Positions 1 to 8,627 of a DNA stretch of 64,000 nt are shown in pieces. Within the stretch, counting starts at the first letter, position 1. Every line of letters begins with the position of its first letter. The position numbers and the translations under genes are program-made. The stretch lies in contig NZ_CP049862.1 in assembly GCF_011300875.1 (NCBI RefSeq), positions 992,001-1,056,000 of the forward strand. Direction: 5' to 3'. The notes beneath the pieces were generated by a model. The model ran no database searches. It was not told where the DNA came from and saw nothing but the letters and a program-made list of their open reading frames with translations. This DNA is from Sanguibacter sp. HDW7. Lineage in GTDB: Bacteria; Actinomycetota; Actinomycetes; Actinomycetales; Cellulomonadaceae.

Positions 1-18
1 GAGCGACCCTTCCACGAT

Positions 19-36
19 ATCGAACGGTCGTTCGAT
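19..36. promoter_or_regulatory. Palindromic operator candidate
   Basis: A perfect inverted repeat, ATCGAACG-GT-CGTTCGAT, with 8-base arms and a 2-base centre. This form is typical of TetR-family operators. It lies in the gene-free stretch before birA, probably in the divergent promoter region of a gene reading off the left edge of the window. The bound regulator is unknown. Confidence 0.45.
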
Positions 37-239
37 GATGCGAGCGGTGGACGTGCCTCTCACCCCGCGCTCACCCGCCGCGTTCGCACCCGCCGGCATG
101 CCGGCGCCACGACCGGACCCGCGCTCGCCGCGCAACGACTGGAATCTGCGCTCGTTGCACCCGTGTGCGCCCGTGGTCACGTCGTCCCATGCCTCGCGCC
201 CGTGTGCCTCCGCCCGTGAAGGTGCGCAAAGATGGGCGC

Positions 240-1109
240 ATGACCTCCGACGCACCCCGTGAGCCGCTCGACGCGCAGCTGCTGCGCGACCTGCTGCGCG
301 CTCCGGTCGGGGTCCTCCAGCGGGTCGACGTACGTCCCGAGGTCACGTCGACGAACACGGTCCTCGTCACCGAGGCGCGCGACACCCCGCACGCGTGGCC
401 CACGCCGTCGCTGCTCGTCGCCGACCATCAGACCGCCGGCCGCGGCCGTCTCGACCGCGCGTGGCAGACGCCCCCGCACACGGCGCTCACGGCGTCGACC
501 GTCATCGCCCCCGGGACCCCGCGCGAGACCTGGGGGTGGCTCCCGCTGCTCGCCGGGCTCGCGGCGGCGCGCTCGCTGCGCAGCATGACGGCGCTCGATG
601 TCCGCACGAAGTGGCCCAACGACCTGCTCGTGCCCGCGCCCGACGGCGCAGACCTCCTGGGCTGGGGCCCGTGGCGCAAGGTGGGTGGCATCCTTGCGGA
701 GGTCGTCGACGACGAGCGTGTCGTCGTCGGGCTGGGCATCAACGTCGACCAGCGCCCCGACGAGCTCCCGGTCGCCTCGGCGTCGTCGCTCGCCGCGCAC
801 GGCGTGTCGCAGCGCCGCGAGATGCTCGTCGCAGGCCTCGAGACGTCGTTCGTCGAGCTGCTCACGATCTGGCGGGAGCATGCGGGCGACGCGGTCGCGG
901 CGGGACTCGCGGAGGAGGTCACGGCGCTGTGCGTGTCGATCGGCACGGACGTCCGCGTGACGGCCGCGGGCGGCCGCGAGCTGCGCGGGACGACGGTCGG
1001 GCTCGACGCCGACGGCGCGCTGCTCGTGCGCACGACGACCGGCGACGTCGAACGGATCATCAGCGGCGACGTGCAGCACCTGCGCGTCATCGGGGCCGAG
1101 CAGGACTGA
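240..1109 (+). CDS. birA: Biotin--[acetyl-CoA-carboxylase] ligase
   Basis: Biotin protein ligase of 289 residues that activates biotin as biotinyl-AMP and transfers it to the carrier lysine of acyl-CoA carboxylases in the cytoplasm. The nucleotide/biotin loop GRGRLDRAW, the catalytic-lysine motif KWPND and the KVGGIL strand are all visible, followed by the small C-terminal domain. There is no N-terminal winged helix, so it is a mono-functional (group I) ligase and not a repressor. The ATG at 240 was chosen because AAGGTG lies upstream and the N-terminus then fits the family; the frame is open further upstream. The cyclase gene follows after 18 bases. Confidence 0.95.
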   Translation: MTSDAPREPLDAQLLRDLLRAPVGVLQRVDVRPEVTSTNTVLVTEARDTPHAWPTPSLLVADHQTAGRGRLDRAWQTPPHTALTASTVIAPGTPRETWGWLPLLAGLAAARSLRSMTALDVRTKWPNDLLVPAPDGADLLGWGPWRKVGGILAEVVDDERVVVGLGINVDQRPDELPVASASSLAAHGVSQRREMLVAGLETSFVELLTIWREHAGDAVAAGLAEEVTALCVSIGTDVRVTAAGGRELRGTTVGLDADGALLVRTTTGDVERIISGDVQHLRVIGAEQD

Positions 1110-1114
1110 CGCCC

Positions 1115-1120
1115 TAGGAT
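1115..1120 (+). promoter_or_regulatory. -10 box of a probable leaderless promoter
   Basis: TAGGAT lies seven bases before the GTG at 1128, the spacing at which transcription would start on or next to the start codon. No convincing -35 box is seen. The same layout recurs before 3105, 51108, 52338, 53952 (minus strand) and 57465. Confidence 0.5.
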
Positions 1121-1127
1121 GGCCGAC

Positions 1128-2159
1128 GTGTCGCACGAGTGGTCCGAGGAGGTCGAACGCGTCGTCGCGGGCCTGCTCGGCGGCGAGCGTTCGTCGACCC
1201 TGCCCGGGCTCGCCGCGGAGGCGGGGCTCGACGAGGCGTGGGTCGCCCGATACTGGCAGCTCATGGGGCTGCCGCCGTCGAGCGAGGACGCGCGCGAGTA
1301 CACGCACGAGGACGCCGAGGCGCTCGCGGAGCTACACGACCTCGCCGAGCGCGAGAACCTCGACGCGCGCACGCTCGCGTCGCTCGTGAGATCCGTCGGG
1401 CATTCGACAGAACGCCTCTCGTGGTGGCACTTCGAAGCGCTCGTCGACCACGAGGTGCGCCAGCAGGGGCTTCTCGACCCGGACGCGCGCCGCGCGGTCA
1501 TCCGGTCGATGGACAGGCTGGCGCCCGTGCTCGAGCGTCAGCTCGTCCACGCGTGGCGGCGGCAGACGACGGCTCTCGTCACGCGCATGGCGCAGGAGTT
1601 CGGGGATGCGGCGCAGGACACGGCGTCGATCCGCTCGGGGCGCGACCTTCCGCTGCCGCGCGCCGTGGGCTTCGCGGACATCGTCTCGTTCACGCGCATG
1701 ACGGCGACGATGGCGCCCGACGACTTCGCGAACTTCATCCAGGCGTTCGAGACGCGCGCCCGCGACATCGTCACGGCGAACGGCGGCCGCGTCGTCAAGA
1801 CGATCGGCGACGCTCTCCTGTTCATCGCGGACGACGTCGTCACGGGTGCGCGCGTCGCTCTCGGGCTCGCGAAGGCGACCGAGGACGAGCTCGGCGTCGA
1901 GGGCATCGCGGGCCGGCCGGTACGTGTGAGCCTCGTGTGGGGGCGCGTGCTCGCACGTTTCGGTGATGTCTTCGGACCGTCGGTCAACCTCGCGTCGCGG
2001 CTCACGGACCAGGCGCAGCCGTCGACGGTCCTGCTCGACGAGGTGACGGCACACCGGCTCGCGTCGAACCCGAACTTTGCGCTCACTGCGCTCGAGCCTC
2101 GCGAGGTGCCGGGGCTCGGCACGCTCACGCCGGTGCGCCTGGACTTCGCGCGCGACTGA
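1128..2159 (+). CDS. Class III adenylate/guanylate cyclase, pH-sensing type
   Basis: A 343-residue soluble class III nucleotide cyclase. The N-terminal ~170 residues resemble the helical autoinhibitory domain of mycobacterial Rv1264 (adenylate cyclase regulatory domain). The C-terminal catalytic domain keeps both metal aspartates (GFADIVSF near D184; TIGDALLF near D228), the adenine-selecting Lys (near 224) and Asp (near 280, GDVFG), and the transition-state Asn/Arg in NLASR (near 287 and 291). All six canonical residues are present, so it should be an active adenylate cyclase. GTG 1128 is preferred because TAGGAT sits just upstream; an in-frame ATG at 1119 overlaps that box and is the alternative. 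Confidence 0.9.
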   Translation: MSHEWSEEVERVVAGLLGGERSSTLPGLAAEAGLDEAWVARYWQLMGLPPSSEDAREYTHEDAEALAELHDLAERENLDARTLASLVRSVGHSTERLSWWHFEALVDHEVRQQGLLDPDARRAVIRSMDRLAPVLERQLVHAWRRQTTALVTRMAQEFGDAAQDTASIRSGRDLPLPRAVGFADIVSFTRMTATMAPDDFANFIQAFETRARDIVTANGGRVVKTIGDALLFIADDVVTGARVALGLAKATEDELGVEGIAGRPVRVSLVWGRVLARFGDVFGPSVNLASRLTDQAQPSTVLLDEVTAHRLASNPNFALTALEPREVPGLGTLTPVRLDFARD

Positions 2160-2185
2160 CGTTGCGCCACCCTGTGCGGCGGGCC

Positions 2186-2277
2186 CGCCGCTACGCGTGC
2201 GGGCAGACCCCGCCGCTGCACGTGCGGGCTGAACCCGCTGGACGTGCGGGCTGAACCTGCTGGACGTGCCACCAGCG
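2186..2277. repeat. Degenerate ~22-25 bp tandem repeat
   Basis: About four copies of a unit like GCTGGACGTGCGGGCTGAACC lie between the 3' ends of two convergent genes. The two central copies (2212-2258) are the best conserved. It may act in termination or be a simple expansion; no strong hairpin is obvious. Confidence 0.6.
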
Positions 2278-2300
2278 CCCGACGGTGTCGGGGCGAAAGG

Positions 2301-3035
2301 TCAGCTCTCGAGGTCGATGAGCCCTGCGTCGTCCTCGCTCACGCGGTTGACCCGTGACGACACGGGGTGCCATGCGAGCTCGGGCGCGTCGGAGAGGGCG
2401 AGGTCGAGTGCCTCGCGGCCGTCGGCCGACGGGTCGAGCCAGCCGTCGAGGGTTGCGGGCGTGAGCATGACGGGCGTGCGGTCGTGGATCTCGGCGAGCT
2501 CGCCGGCGGCGGCGCGCGTGAGGATCGTGCACGTGACGAGCCAGCGGTCCGGGTCGTCGTCGGGGAGGTCCTTGTCGCGCCAGAACTCGTAGAGCCCGGC
2601 GAGGGCGGCGACCGAGCCGTCGGCGGGGTGGATGTAGTACGGCTGCTTGGCGGGGCGTGGTCCGTCGCCGAGCTTGCGCCACTCGTAGTAGCCGTCGGCC
2701 GGCACGACGGCCCTGCGGGATGCCGCGGCGCGCTTGAACGACGGCTTCTCGAGGAGCGTCTCGGAGCGGGCGTTGAGGAGGCGGGCGCCGCCGCTCGCGT
2801 CGCGAGCCCACGACGGGACGAGGCCCCAGCGTGCGGCGCGGAGCTGGCGCACGGGCGGGGCATCGGGGGTCTCGCGCGGGGCGCGCTCGACGATCATGCG
2901 GACGTGCTGGGTGGGCGCGACGTTCCACGAGGCGTGCCATTCGCGCAGCTCGTCGTCGACGGGCAGCGTGGGGTCGATCATGAAGGCGTCGAGGAGGTCC
3001 TGGGTCTGCCGGGCCGAGGCGAAGCGTCCGCACAT
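2301..3035 (-). CDS. yedK: SRAP/YedK abasic-site protection protein
   Basis: A 244-residue SRAP (HMCES/YedK) protein, which covalently caps abasic sites in single-stranded DNA through its N-terminal cysteine. Cys2 directly follows the initiator Met, so the start is certain. The other active-site residues are present: Asn38 (WNVAPTQ), Arg90 (LLNARSET), Glu118 (GYYEW) and His184 (EIHDRTPVML). Transcription converges on the cyclase gene. A weak CACAGT lies six bases before the ATG on the minus strand, suggesting a leaderless transcript. It is divergent from the exporter gene, with a short shared promoter region. Confidence 0.95.
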   Translation of the reverse strand: MCGRFASARQTQDLLDAFMIDPTLPVDDELREWHASWNVAPTQHVRMIVERAPRETPDAPPVRQLRAARWGLVPSWARDASGGARLLNARSETLLEKPSFKRAAASRRAVVPADGYYEWRKLGDGPRPAKQPYYIHPADGSVAALAGLYEFWRDKDLPDDDPDRWLVTCTILTRAAAGELAEIHDRTPVMLTPATLDGWLDPSADGREALDLALSDAPELAWHPVSSRVNRVSEDDAGLIDLES

Positions 3036-3092
3036 GGGTCCACTGTGGCACGGGCCACGGACATCGACCCGGGCGCGGCGCGATCGAAACGT

Positions 3093-3098
3093 TATGAT
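3093..3098 (+). promoter_or_regulatory. -10 box of a leaderless promoter
   Basis: TATGAT, an almost perfect -10 hexamer, ends six bases before the GTG at 3105. Transcription probably begins at the start codon. No ribosome-binding site is present. Confidence 0.6.
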
Positions 3099-3104
3099 CC
3101 TGGG

Positions 3105-4328
3105 GTGTCACAACCGGCCTCACCGCAGTACCGTCCCGGCCCCAAGTACGTCCTCCTCCTCGGCTCGCTCGCTGCCGTCCCCGCGATCACGACCGACATC
3201 TACCTCCCGTCGCTCCCGACCGTCGGCGCCGAGCTCGGCGCGACCGCGGCCGCCGCGCAGCTGACGATCTCCGGGATGCTCGTCGGTGGCGCCGTCGGGC
3301 AGCTGCTCATCGGGCCCATGTCGGACCGCTTCGGTCGCCGCCTGCCCGTCCTCGTCGGGCTCGTCGGGCACGTCCTCACGTCGCTCCTGTGCATGGTCGC
3401 GCCGAACATCACGGCGCTCATCGCGCTGCGCGTCCTCCAGGGCTTCTTCAACGCGGCCGCGTCCGTCGTCGCGATCGCCGTGATCCGCGACCGGTTCGTC
3501 GGCTCGGACGCCGCACGCCTGCTGTCGCGGCTCATGCTCGTCATCGGCGTTGCACCGCTGTTCGCACCCGCGGTGGGCGGCGCGATCGCGGCGGCCTGGA
3601 CGTGGCGCGGCGTGTTCGGCGTCCTCGCGGGGCTGGGCGTCGCGCTCGCGATCCTCGTGTGGCGGTTCATGCCCGAGACCCTGCCGGCCGACCGTCGGCG
3701 CATCGCCGGCCCGCGCGGCGTCGCGCGCGGCTACCTCGAGCTGCTGCGCGACCGTCGGTTCATGGCCCTCGCGCTCATCCCGGGCATGGCGCAGGCCGTC
3801 ATCATGAGCTACGTCGTCGGCTCGACGTACGTCTTCCAGCGCGAGCACGGGCTCGACGGCCACCAGTTTGCGCTGCTCTTCGCGATCAACGGCATCGCGC
3901 TCGTGGGCGGCGCGCAGGTCAACGCGTACCTCGTCAAGCGGGTCGCGCCGCTGCGGGTGCTGCGGGTCGCGATCGTCGTCCAGGCGATCCTCGGGCTCGT
4001 GCTCGTCGCGGTGACGGCCAGCGGGCTCGGCGGGCTGGCGCTCATGTGCGTCATGCTCTGGCTCATGCTCTCGATGCAGGGGCTCGTGCCCGGCAACGCG
4101 AGCGTGCTCGCGCTCAACGACTACGGCCACATGGCGGGGACGGCGGCGGCGTTCCTCGGCGCGATGCAGGCCGCGCTCGGAGGTCTCGTCGCCCCGATCG
4201 TCGGCTTCACCGGCGGCACCGGGGTGTCGATGGTGGCGGTGATGACGGGGTCGGTCCTCGTGGGTCTCACGGTGCTCGCGGTCGCCACTCCTGCGTACCG
4301 GCGCGAGGGAGCGTGGGGCGCGGCCTGA
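3105..4328 (+). CDS. MFS multidrug exporter, Bcr/CflA family
   Basis: A 407-residue major facilitator with about 12 hydrophobic segments. It matches the drug:proton antiporter DHA1 branch (Bcr/CflA): an N-terminal segment with TTDIYLPSLP, the loop 2-3 signature GPMSDRFGRR, and motif C-like glycines in segment 5 (GVAPLFAPAVGG). It should export small hydrophobic compounds at the cytoplasmic membrane; the substrate is unknown. The open frame runs far upstream, but that part is antisense to yedK. GTG 3105 is chosen from the -10 box at 3093 and the family N-terminus. Confidence 0.9.
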   Translation: MSQPASPQYRPGPKYVLLLGSLAAVPAITTDIYLPSLPTVGAELGATAAAAQLTISGMLVGGAVGQLLIGPMSDRFGRRLPVLVGLVGHVLTSLLCMVAPNITALIALRVLQGFFNAAASVVAIAVIRDRFVGSDAARLLSRLMLVIGVAPLFAPAVGGAIAAAWTWRGVFGVLAGLGVALAILVWRFMPETLPADRRRIAGPRGVARGYLELLRDRRFMALALIPGMAQAVIMSYVVGSTYVFQREHGLDGHQFALLFAINGIALVGGAQVNAYLVKRVAPLRVLRVAIVVQAILGLVLVAVTASGLGGLALMCVMLWLMLSMQGLVPGNASVLALNDYGHMAGTAAAFLGAMQAALGGLVAPIVGFTGGTGVSMVAVMTGSVLVGLTVLAVATPAYRREGAWGAA

Positions 4329-4396
4329 GCTCTCCCGACGACGCGCTGCCCTGAACGTCCCCGACGGCGGGGTGCGGCGGCTGGCATGCTGACCCC

Positions 4397-4870
4397 ATGC
4401 GCGTGACAGCCAAGATCGACTATGCCGTGCGTGGGTGCCTCGAGCTCGCCGCGCACAGGGCCGACGGCCTCCTCAAGGCCGACCAGATCGCGGCTGCCCA
4501 GCAGATCCCGGGGGCGTTCATGCTCTCGATCCTTGGCGACCTGCGGGCCGCGGGGATCGTCGAGTCGCGGCGGGGAGCGGACGGCGGGTACCGGCTCGCG
4601 CTCGACCCGGCGGACGTCGCGATCGCGGACGTCATCCGGGCGATCGACGGGCCGCTCGCGAGCATCGCGGGCGTGCAGCCGGAGGACGTCGACTACCGGG
4701 GCGCATCCGAGCACCTGCGGGACGCGTGGGTCGCGCTGCGGGTCGCGATGCGTTCGGTCCTCGAGGCGACGACGTTGGCCGACGTCGTCGCGGGGAACCT
4801 TCCCGAGGTGGCGCGCGAGCTGCTGTCGCACGACGACGCCTATGTGACGCGTCCGCTGCCGGGGGCGTAA
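4397..4870 (+). CDS. Rrf2-family transcriptional regulator
   Basis: A 157-residue Rrf2-type winged-helix protein. The N-terminus MRVTAKIDYAVRGCLELAAH and the wing GADGGYRLA are typical. Only one cysteine (Cys14) is present and the three-cysteine Fe-S loop of IscR/NsrR near residues 90-106 is missing, so it is not a cluster sensor of that kind and may use another cue. It follows the exporter gene by 68 bases on the same strand and could regulate it. CATGCT, a weak -10, lies six bases before the ATG. Confidence 0.88.
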   Translation: MRVTAKIDYAVRGCLELAAHRADGLLKADQIAAAQQIPGAFMLSILGDLRAAGIVESRRGADGGYRLALDPADVAIADVIRAIDGPLASIAGVQPEDVDYRGASEHLRDAWVALRVAMRSVLEATTLADVVAGNLPEVARELLSHDDAYVTRPLPGA

Positions 4871-4875
4871 GGCTC

Positions 4876-4930
4876 GTGCGGTGCGGTGCGGTGCGGTGCG
4901 GTGCGGTGCGGTGCGGTGCCGTGCCGTGCG
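4876..4930. repeat. Pentanucleotide tandem repeat (GTGCG)n
   Basis: Eight GTGCG units, two GTGCC units and one more GTGCG: 55 bases starting just after the Rrf2 stop codon. It is an uninterrupted simple repeat prone to length change. It is non-coding on the evidence available. Confidence 0.9.
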
Positions 4931-5230
4931 GACCACGACGGCGACGCTGAGCGCGACGGGAATGCGCTGCGCGCATGCTGGACAGGATCCGACGACAAAG
5001 GGTGAGTCCGGGGTGAGTTAGGGCTGGCCTCGGGGTGACAGGGCTTCGTGTTCCACACGTCGAGACACAGTCCAAGGGGTGAGCAGCCTCGCGTCGTTGC
5101 AGGTCGGCGCCGCGCAGAAGCAGACAGAGTCCGTCCTGTCCACAGGGGGCCGTCCTGGCGGTTATCCACATTCGGCGGGCGAAGTCCGAATCGTTCACCT
5201 AGTGTCGGCGGCGTTCTGACCGTTCGACCC
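4931..5230. other. Gene-free stretch before tadA with two DnaA-box-like 9-mers
   Basis: No credible gene is seen. It contains a perfect DnaA box, TTATCCACA (5162-5170), and a near match, CTGTCCACA (5136-5144), 26 bases apart on the same strand. Promoter sequences for the tad operon presumably lie here, but no convincing -35/-10 pair was found. Confidence 0.4.
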
Positions 5231-5240
5231 GGAGGTGGAC

Positions 5241-6464
5241 GTGGACGCCGTGGCGATCCTCGAGTCCGAGGTGCGAGAGCTCGTGCGCGCCCGCGGCATC
5301 GACCCCGTCCGCGACAGGACCGCGTTCGACGGCCTCCTCGACGCCGCTCGCGAGGACTACGAGCAGCGTGCGGGCCGCGGCTCGGTGCCGCCGCTGCTCG
5401 ACCTCGCGCGTGCCGAGCGCGCGGTCCGCGACGCAGTCGCAGGCCTCGGCCCGCTCCAGCGCTACCTCGACGACCCCGAGATCGAGGAGATCTGGGTGAA
5501 CTCGCCCAGCCGCGTCTTCGTGGCGCGCGGCGGGGAGACGGAACTCACCCCGACGGTCCTCACGTCCGGGCAGGTTGCCGACCTCGTCGAGCGCATGCTC
5601 GAGCCGACGGGTCGGCGTCTCGACATCTCGAGCCCCTTCGTCGACGCCGCGCTCCCGGGAGGCGAGCGACTGCACGTCGTCATCCCTGACGTCACGCGGG
5701 AGTGGACCCTCAACATCCGCAAGTTCGTCGCGCGCGCCCGCAGCCTCGGTGACCTCGTAGCCCTCGGCACCCTCACACCCGCCGCCGCACGCTTTCTCGA
5801 CGCGTGCGTGCGTGCCGGTCTCAACATCCTCGTCGCCGGCGCCACGCACGCGGGCAAGACGACCCTCGTCAACGCGCTCGGCGGGGCGGTGCCCGCGCAC
5901 GAACGCGTCATCGTGTGTGAAGAGGTCTTCGAGCTGAGGTTGCCCGGGCGCGACGTCGTCGCGATGCAGTGCCGCCAGCCGAGCCTCGAGGGCACGGGTG
6001 AGATCCCGCTGCGCAGGCTCGTCAAGGAGGCGCTGCGCATGCGGCCCGACAGGATCGTCGTCGGAGAGGTCCGTGAGGCCGAGGCGTTCGACCTGCTCAT
6101 CGCGCTCTCCTCGGGCATCCCTGGCATGTGCACCATCCACGCCGGCTCGGCACGCGAGGCCGTCGCGAAGATGTGCACGCTGCCCCTGCTTGCCGGCGAG
6201 AACGTCACGGCCGGCTTCGTCGTGCCATCCGTCGCGACCGCCCTCGACGTCGTCGTCCACGTCGCCCGCGACGCCGGCGGTGCGCGACGTGTTCGTGAGA
6301 TCGCCCTCGTCACGGGACGTGTCGAGGGTGGCGTCGTCGAGCTCGCCGAGATGTACCGCACCGACGGCACGACGCTCGTCCGAGGGGCGGGGCATCCCGT
6401 GACCACTGAGCCCTTCGCGGGCGCCGGTATCGACATCGCGCACATCCTCCGGACGGAGGGCTGA
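5241..6464 (+). CDS. tadA: Tad/Flp secretion ATPase (CpaF/TadA)
   Basis: A 407-residue hexameric secretion ATPase (VirB11/PulE superfamily) that powers assembly and retraction of Flp-type pili at the inner membrane. Walker A reads GATHAGKTTL and Walker B is followed by RIVVGEVREAEAF, with the usual His/Asp boxes between. GGAGGT at 5231-5236 places the start at GTG 5241; an earlier in-frame GTG (5235) overlaps the ribosome-binding site. First gene of tadA-tadB-tadC, with 1-4 base junctions. No TadZ/septum-site gene, usual just upstream in actinobacteria, is present here. Confidence 0.95.
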   Translation: MDAVAILESEVRELVRARGIDPVRDRTAFDGLLDAAREDYEQRAGRGSVPPLLDLARAERAVRDAVAGLGPLQRYLDDPEIEEIWVNSPSRVFVARGGETELTPTVLTSGQVADLVERMLEPTGRRLDISSPFVDAALPGGERLHVVIPDVTREWTLNIRKFVARARSLGDLVALGTLTPAAARFLDACVRAGLNILVAGATHAGKTTLVNALGGAVPAHERVIVCEEVFELRLPGRDVVAMQCRQPSLEGTGEIPLRRLVKEALRMRPDRIVVGEVREAEAFDLLIALSSGIPGMCTIHAGSAREAVAKMCTLPLLAGENVTAGFVVPSVATALDVVVHVARDAGGARRVREIALVTGRVEGGVVELAEMYRTDGTTLVRGAGHPVTTEPFAGAGIDIAHILRTEG

Positions 6465-6465
6465 C

Positions 6466-7320
6466 TTGGACGTCGTGGTGGGTCTCGCCCTCGGCTGCGG
6501 GCTGCTGCTCGTGTGGACCGCGTGCTGGGAGGCTCCCGCACCCCGGAGACGCTCGGGCCTGCTCGGGCGGCTCGCGGACGACCTCGCGGGGGCCGGGCTG
6601 CCGGGGACGAGCCCCTCTGGGCTCGTCGTGCTCTCGGCGGTCCTCGGGGTCCTCGTGATCGTCGGTGCGAGCGCCGCGACCGGCGCCGTTCCGCTCGGCG
6701 TGTGCTTCGGTCTCATCGCGGCGACCCTGCCGACAGCGGTCGTGCGGGCCCGTGCCGCGTCACGCGCCAAGGAGATGCGTGAGGTCTGGCCGGAGGTCGT
6801 CGACCACCTCGTCTCGGGCGTGCGTGCCGGGCTCTCCTTGCCCGAGGCGCTCGCGCAGCTCGCTCACCGCGGTCCGGTCGACTTGCGCGAGCAGTTCGCG
6901 CGCTTCGCCGCCGACCACCGAGCGTCGGGCAGGTTCGACGAGAGTCTCGACGACCTCAAGGCACGGCTCGCCGACCCGGTCGCCGACCGCCTCGTCGAGT
7001 CGCTCCGCATCACCCGGCAGGTAGGCGGAACCGACCTGGGCAGGCTCCTGCGGACGCTCGCGACTTTCCTCCGCGAGGACAACAGAACTCGGGGAGAGCT
7101 CGAGGCTCGCCAGGGATGGACCGTCGCAGGTGCGCGCCTCGCTGTCGCCGCGCCGTGGGTCATGCTCGCCCTCCTCGCGACACGCCCCGGGACCGCCGAG
7201 GCCTACGCGACCCCTGCGGGCGCGCTCGTGCTCGCCGTCGGCGGCCTCGTGTGCGTCGGGGCGTACGGGGCGATGGTCCGGCTCGGGCGGCTCCCGGTCG
7301 ACAGGAGGGTGCTGCGATGA
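6466..7320 (+). CDS. tadB: Tad platform protein TadB
   Basis: A 284-residue type II secretion F-domain membrane protein, one of the two platform subunits of the Tad machine. Hydrophobic segments lie near residues 3-20, 50-93 and two at the C-terminus (about 223-270). The cytoplasmic T2SF core contains the conserved VSGVRAGLSLPEAL and RITRQVGGTDLGRLL stretches. The start is TTG 6466, five bases after GGAGGG and one base after the tadA stop. It overlaps tadC by ATGA, implying translational coupling. Confidence 0.92.
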   Translation: MDVVVGLALGCGLLLVWTACWEAPAPRRRSGLLGRLADDLAGAGLPGTSPSGLVVLSAVLGVLVIVGASAATGAVPLGVCFGLIAATLPTAVVRARAASRAKEMREVWPEVVDHLVSGVRAGLSLPEALAQLAHRGPVDLREQFARFAADHRASGRFDESLDDLKARLADPVADRLVESLRITRQVGGTDLGRLLRTLATFLREDNRTRGELEARQGWTVAGARLAVAAPWVMLALLATRPGTAEAYATPAGALVLAVGGLVCVGAYGAMVRLGRLPVDRRVLR

Positions 7321-8249
7321 CGGCCCCGGACCTCGTCGGAGCATGGGCGGGCCTCGGGCTCGGTCTCGGCCTCCTGTGTCTCCGCGCCCACGCGCGCGCA
7401 CGGCGCGTGACGTTCGAGCAGCGGCTCGCCCCCTACGTCCCGCGGCCCGGCCTCGGATCCGGCCTGCACCCGGGCGACCGTCCGCACCTCACCGGGGTGC
7501 TCGGCCACGCGCTCGGCAAGCCGCTGAGGAGCTTCACGCTCGCGGTCGTCAGGATCCTCGGGGGGAGCGAGGAGCTTGCCCGGCGGCTACGGCGTGCCGG
7601 CGACCCGCGCAGCGTCGAGCAGGTCCGGGCGAGCCAGGTCCTCGGGGCCTGCGCGGGTCTGGCGCTCGGTCTCGTCGTCGCCGTGCCCGCGGGCGCGCTC
7701 GGGACGTTTCCCGTGCCCGCTGCTGTCGTCCTCGTCCTGCTGGCCGGCCTCTGCGGCGGCATCCTGCCCGACGTGCGACTCGGGACCGCGGTCAAGCAGC
7801 GCGAGGAAGCCATGCTCCTCGAGTTCCCGACGATCGCTGAGGTGCTCGCGCTCGCGGTCGCGGCGGGGGAGAGCCCCCACGCGGCGCTCCAGCGCATCGC
7901 CCGCATCGCCGACGGCGAGCTCGTCCGCGAGCTGCGCCTCGCCCTCGCCGACATCCACGCCGGCGCCAACCTCTCCGACGCGCTCGACAGGCTCGCCGAA
8001 CGCACCGGTGTCCCTGCGCTCGGCAGGTTCGCCGAGGGCATCGCGGTCGCGGTCGAGCGGGGGACGCCCGTCGCCGAGGTCCTGCGCGCCCAGGCCCAGG
8101 ACGTCCGCGCGGACGGGCACCGACGCCTCCTCGAGATCGGCGGGCGCAAGGAGGTCGCGATGCTCGTGCCCGTCGTCTTCCTCGTCCTGCCCATCACGAT
8201 CGTCTTCGCCCTCTACCCGACTGCCGTCGTGCTCGTCAGCGGCCTGTGA
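7317..8249 (+). CDS. tadC: Tad platform protein TadC
   Basis: A 310-residue second T2SF-domain protein, partner of TadB. It has an N-terminal membrane segment, a central hydrophobic pair (about residues 110-150), the core motifs EFPTIAEVLALAVAAGE and ADIHAGANLSDALDRLAER, and a C-terminal segment LVPVVFLVLPITIVFALYP. The ATG sits inside the tadB stop (ATGA). The next gene, the pilin-like fragment, begins 52 bases later. Confidence 0.92.
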   Translation: MTAPDLVGAWAGLGLGLGLLCLRAHARARRVTFEQRLAPYVPRPGLGSGLHPGDRPHLTGVLGHALGKPLRSFTLAVVRILGGSEELARRLRRAGDPRSVEQVRASQVLGACAGLALGLVVAVPAGALGTFPVPAAVVLVLLAGLCGGILPDVRLGTAVKQREEAMLLEFPTIAEVLALAVAAGESPHAALQRIARIADGELVRELRLALADIHAGANLSDALDRLAERTGVPALGRFAEGIAVAVERGTPVAEVLRAQAQDVRADGHRRLLEIGGRKEVAMLVPVVFLVLPITIVFALYPTAVVLVSGL

Positions 8250-8301
8250 CCGCACCCACCACCACCAGGACCCACGTCCGCCACATCCCGGAGGAACTTC
8301 C

Positions 8302-8556
8302 ATGACACCGCACCTCGAGACCCGACCGTCGACCCGCACGAACGACACTCGCCCCGCCGCACCTGACGCAGCCTTCCCCGGTGCGGCGTCGCACCGAGCC
8401 GTGGCGGCGCGCCCCGGTCTCCTGGCGCGCCTCCACGCGCGCTGGCTCGAGGTGACGGCCGACGGCTCGGACAGGGGCGACGTGCCCGGATGGGTCCTCG
8501 TGACGATGATGACTGGTGGCTGCGCTCGCCCTCGCGCTCGTGCCGGTTGCGCGTGA
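8302..8556 (+). pseudogene. 5' part of a tad-locus pilin-like gene, cut by the prophage
   Basis: GGAGG lies eight bases before this ATG. The native sequence runs 66 codons to VPGWVL and into the att core at 8500; beyond about 8507 the frame reads phage DNA and stops at 8556 (84 residues). The native 3' part is at 49289-49390. Joined through the core, they encode 99 residues: a variable N-terminus, DRGDVPGWVL, and one membrane helix ending with a charged tail. This is the profile of the small Flp-pilin-like proteins that follow tadC in actinobacteria. Here the membrane helix is lost, so the fragment should be non-functional. Confidence 0.85.
8500..8507 (+). other. attL core of the prophage
   Basis: GTGACGAT is shared with 49289-49296; the next base differs (G here, C there) and ATG follows in both. 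Everything to the left is host pilin gene, everything to the right is phage. A core this short is normal for large serine integrases. Reconstructed attP would carry opposed arms GAGGGCGAACG (49269-49279) and CGCTCGCCCTC (8523-8533), whose dyad centre falls inside the core. Confidence 0.8.
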
Positions 8557-8627
8557 CGTTCGTGAGTGTGGTCTGGGTGCTACCTGCGGGTGGGGTTATG
8601 CGGGCGCGGAGATAAGCGACGTCGCCT

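Noticed and set aside
2367-3104. N-terminal extension of the MFS exporter frame
   Set aside because: The extension is antisense to yedK and lacks start signals; the -10 box at 3093 supports the GTG at 3105.
8500-8600. tRNA gene as the attachment site
   Set aside because: No tRNA is seen at either end; the core lies within the pilin-like coding frame and the integrase is a serine type.
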